NCBI GenBank assembly: GCA_013140935.1
Contig: JABFSD010001158.1
Location: forward strand, 1 to 7,007
Length of the DNA stretch: 7,007 bases
Source of the DNA: Acidobacteriota bacterium
GTDB taxonomy: Bacteria; Acidobacteriota; Blastocatellia; RBC074
Reading direction: 5' to 3'
The position numbers and the translations under genes were made by a program. The first letter of the stretch is position 1, and each line of letters opens with the position of its first letter. Below are positions 6,287 through 7,007 of this stretch, piece by piece. The notes under the pieces are model-generated. The model had not been told where the DNA came from, did not search any database, and saw only the letters and a list, made by a program, of their open reading frames with translations.

Positions 6287-6422
6287 GACACAAAAGAACT
6301 AGACAGGATTCACAGGATTTTCAGGATTGACAGGATTGAGCAACGAGCATGCACATTCCAGCTTTCCCTTCCATCCTGTGAATCCTGAAAATCCTGTGAA
6401 TCCTGTCTAATTCTTTTGTGTC
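6287..6422. repeat. Large inverted repeat, 50-base arms, with 9-bp-periodic CAGGATT units
   Basis: The left arm (6287-6336) and right arm (6373-6422) are inverted copies matching at 48 of 50 positions, around a 36-base loop. The outer part begins GACACAAAAGAA. Inside, CAGGATT recurs at 6304, 6313, 6322 and 6331, exactly 9 bases apart with variable dinucleotides between, and the right arm mirrors this as AATCCTG. The arms are AT-richer than the neighbouring genes. No transposase or open frame lies inside, so it fits a non-autonomous palindromic element or a very long hairpin after the rhomboid gene. It begins 19 bases after the rhomboid stop. Confidence 0.9.
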
Positions 6423-6437
6423 TTGATTTAGAAATGA

Positions 6438-7007
6438 GTTTCTCTGGCTATCTCGCACTATCAACGCATTTCGACCGACACTGAAATCAGCCAAGCGGCT
6501 GCGACCTTGAGTCGTGCGCCCGTCATCGGCCTCGATACCGAAACTACCGGACTCGACCCGCACACCGCACGCTTGCGGTTGTTGCAACTCGCTACGCCGA
6601 CGCAGAGCTTTATCGTAGACCTGTTTGAAACGCCGCTCGCCCAAATTCAACCACTGTTTGAATTGCTCGCCGCGCCGCAACCGCTCAAGGTCGCACACAA
6701 CGCCAAATTCGATGCGAAGTTTTTGCGCAAGCATTGCGGCATTCGCTTGCACGGCATCTTCGACACTTATCTCGCCAGCCAGTTGATTGCGGCGGGCGAT
6801 GAATCCGTCCGCCACAGCTTGGCGAGCGTGGTGCAACGCTGGCTCGGTCAATCGCTCGACAAAGAAGAACAACGCAGCGACTGGTCTTCGAGCACGTTAA
6901 GTGAATCCCAGTTGGATTACGCCGCACGCGACGCGCAAGTCTTGCTGCCGTTGCAAGTGCGCTTGCAGGAAAAACTCGTCGAACTCGAACTCACGCGCGT
7001 CGCGTGC
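6438..7007 (+). CDS. DEDDy 3'-5' exonuclease, probably N-terminus of a family A DNA polymerase-like protein (partial, start unclear)
   Basis: The frame is open for 190 codons from just after an in-frame TGA (6435-6437) to the window edge. It shows the DEDDy exonuclease motifs: Exo I in GLDTETTGLDP (Asp33, Glu35, counted from 6438), Exo II in HNAKFDAKFL (Asn88, Asp92) and Exo III in YAARDAQVLLPL (Tyr161, Asp165). These acidic residues bind two metal ions for 3'-5' hydrolysis. The segments ARLRLLQLAT, FDTYLASQLIAAG and EQRSDWSSSTLSESQL, and the ending near ELTRVA, resemble proteins in which this domain precedes a family A polymerase domain. A stand-alone RNase D is the main alternative; the missing 3' part would decide. 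No ATG or GTG lies in frame, and the only TTG (6507) is close to Exo I and lacks a ribosome site. The frame already looks like real protein before it (YQRISTDTEISQAA), so the true start is uncertain. Confidence 0.85.

Noticed and set aside
6287..6422. CRISPR-like array suggested by regular CAGGATT spacing
   Set aside because: The 7-base unit with 2-base spacers is far too short for repeats and spacers, and no cas gene is present.
6321..6872. 183-codon minus-strand open frame across the inverted repeat and exonuclease
   Set aside because: It is antisense to a clear exonuclease domain, and its repetitive Arg-Ile segment is just the CAGGATT repeat read as codons.

Overview
The window looks like chromosomal DNA of a moderately GC-rich, Gram-negative-type bacterium. 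The mix of secreted DUF4394 and DUF4331 proteins, a large TPR lipoprotein, a small secreted Cys/His protein and palindromic intergenic repeats best fits an Acidobacteriota genome, perhaps Blastocatellia. That placement is inference from gene content; there is no rRNA or other marker gene here. No phage, plasmid, IS, CRISPR, tRNA or rRNA feature is visible.

Layout. The left edge (1-489, minus strand) carries the N-terminal part of a secreted DUF4394 protein. A 286-base divergent intergenic region follows. Then, all on the plus strand, come a TPR lipoprotein (776-2119), a secreted DUF4331 protein (2250-3791) with a strong terminator, a small secreted cysteine-containing protein (3992-4378) with its own promoter candidate and a second strong terminator, NAD kinase nadK (start preferred at 4559, to 5431), a rhomboid-family intramembrane serine protease (5521-6267), and the N-terminal part of a DEDDy 3'-5' exonuclease (from about 6438, running off the right edge). 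The exonuclease is probably the proofreading domain of a family A DNA polymerase-like protein, with RNase D as the alternative.

How the genes fit together. The left half encodes envelope or exported proteins of unknown role. The TPR lipoprotein and DUF4331 protein are adjacent and probably co-transcribed, and the divergent DUF4394 protein is also exported, so a shared envelope function is plausible but unproven. The right half is housekeeping: NADP synthesis, membrane proteolysis and DNA or RNA 3'-end processing. Two terminators split the plus-strand genes into at least three units: TPR-DUF4331, the small secreted protein alone, and nadK onward.

The most unusual structure lies in the non-coding DNA around the rhomboid gene. 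The nadK-rhomboid gap is almost wholly filled by a 75-bp imperfect palindrome built from GAATTC-containing units. The rhomboid-exonuclease gap contains a near-perfect inverted repeat with 50-base arms, built from a 9-bp-periodic CAGGATT motif. Immediately after that element the exonuclease frame has no in-frame ATG or GTG start, which suggests a disturbed 5' end, a non-standard start or a one-base indel. No clear new defence or biosynthetic system is visible; the least understood material is the secreted-protein cluster and these two palindromic elements.
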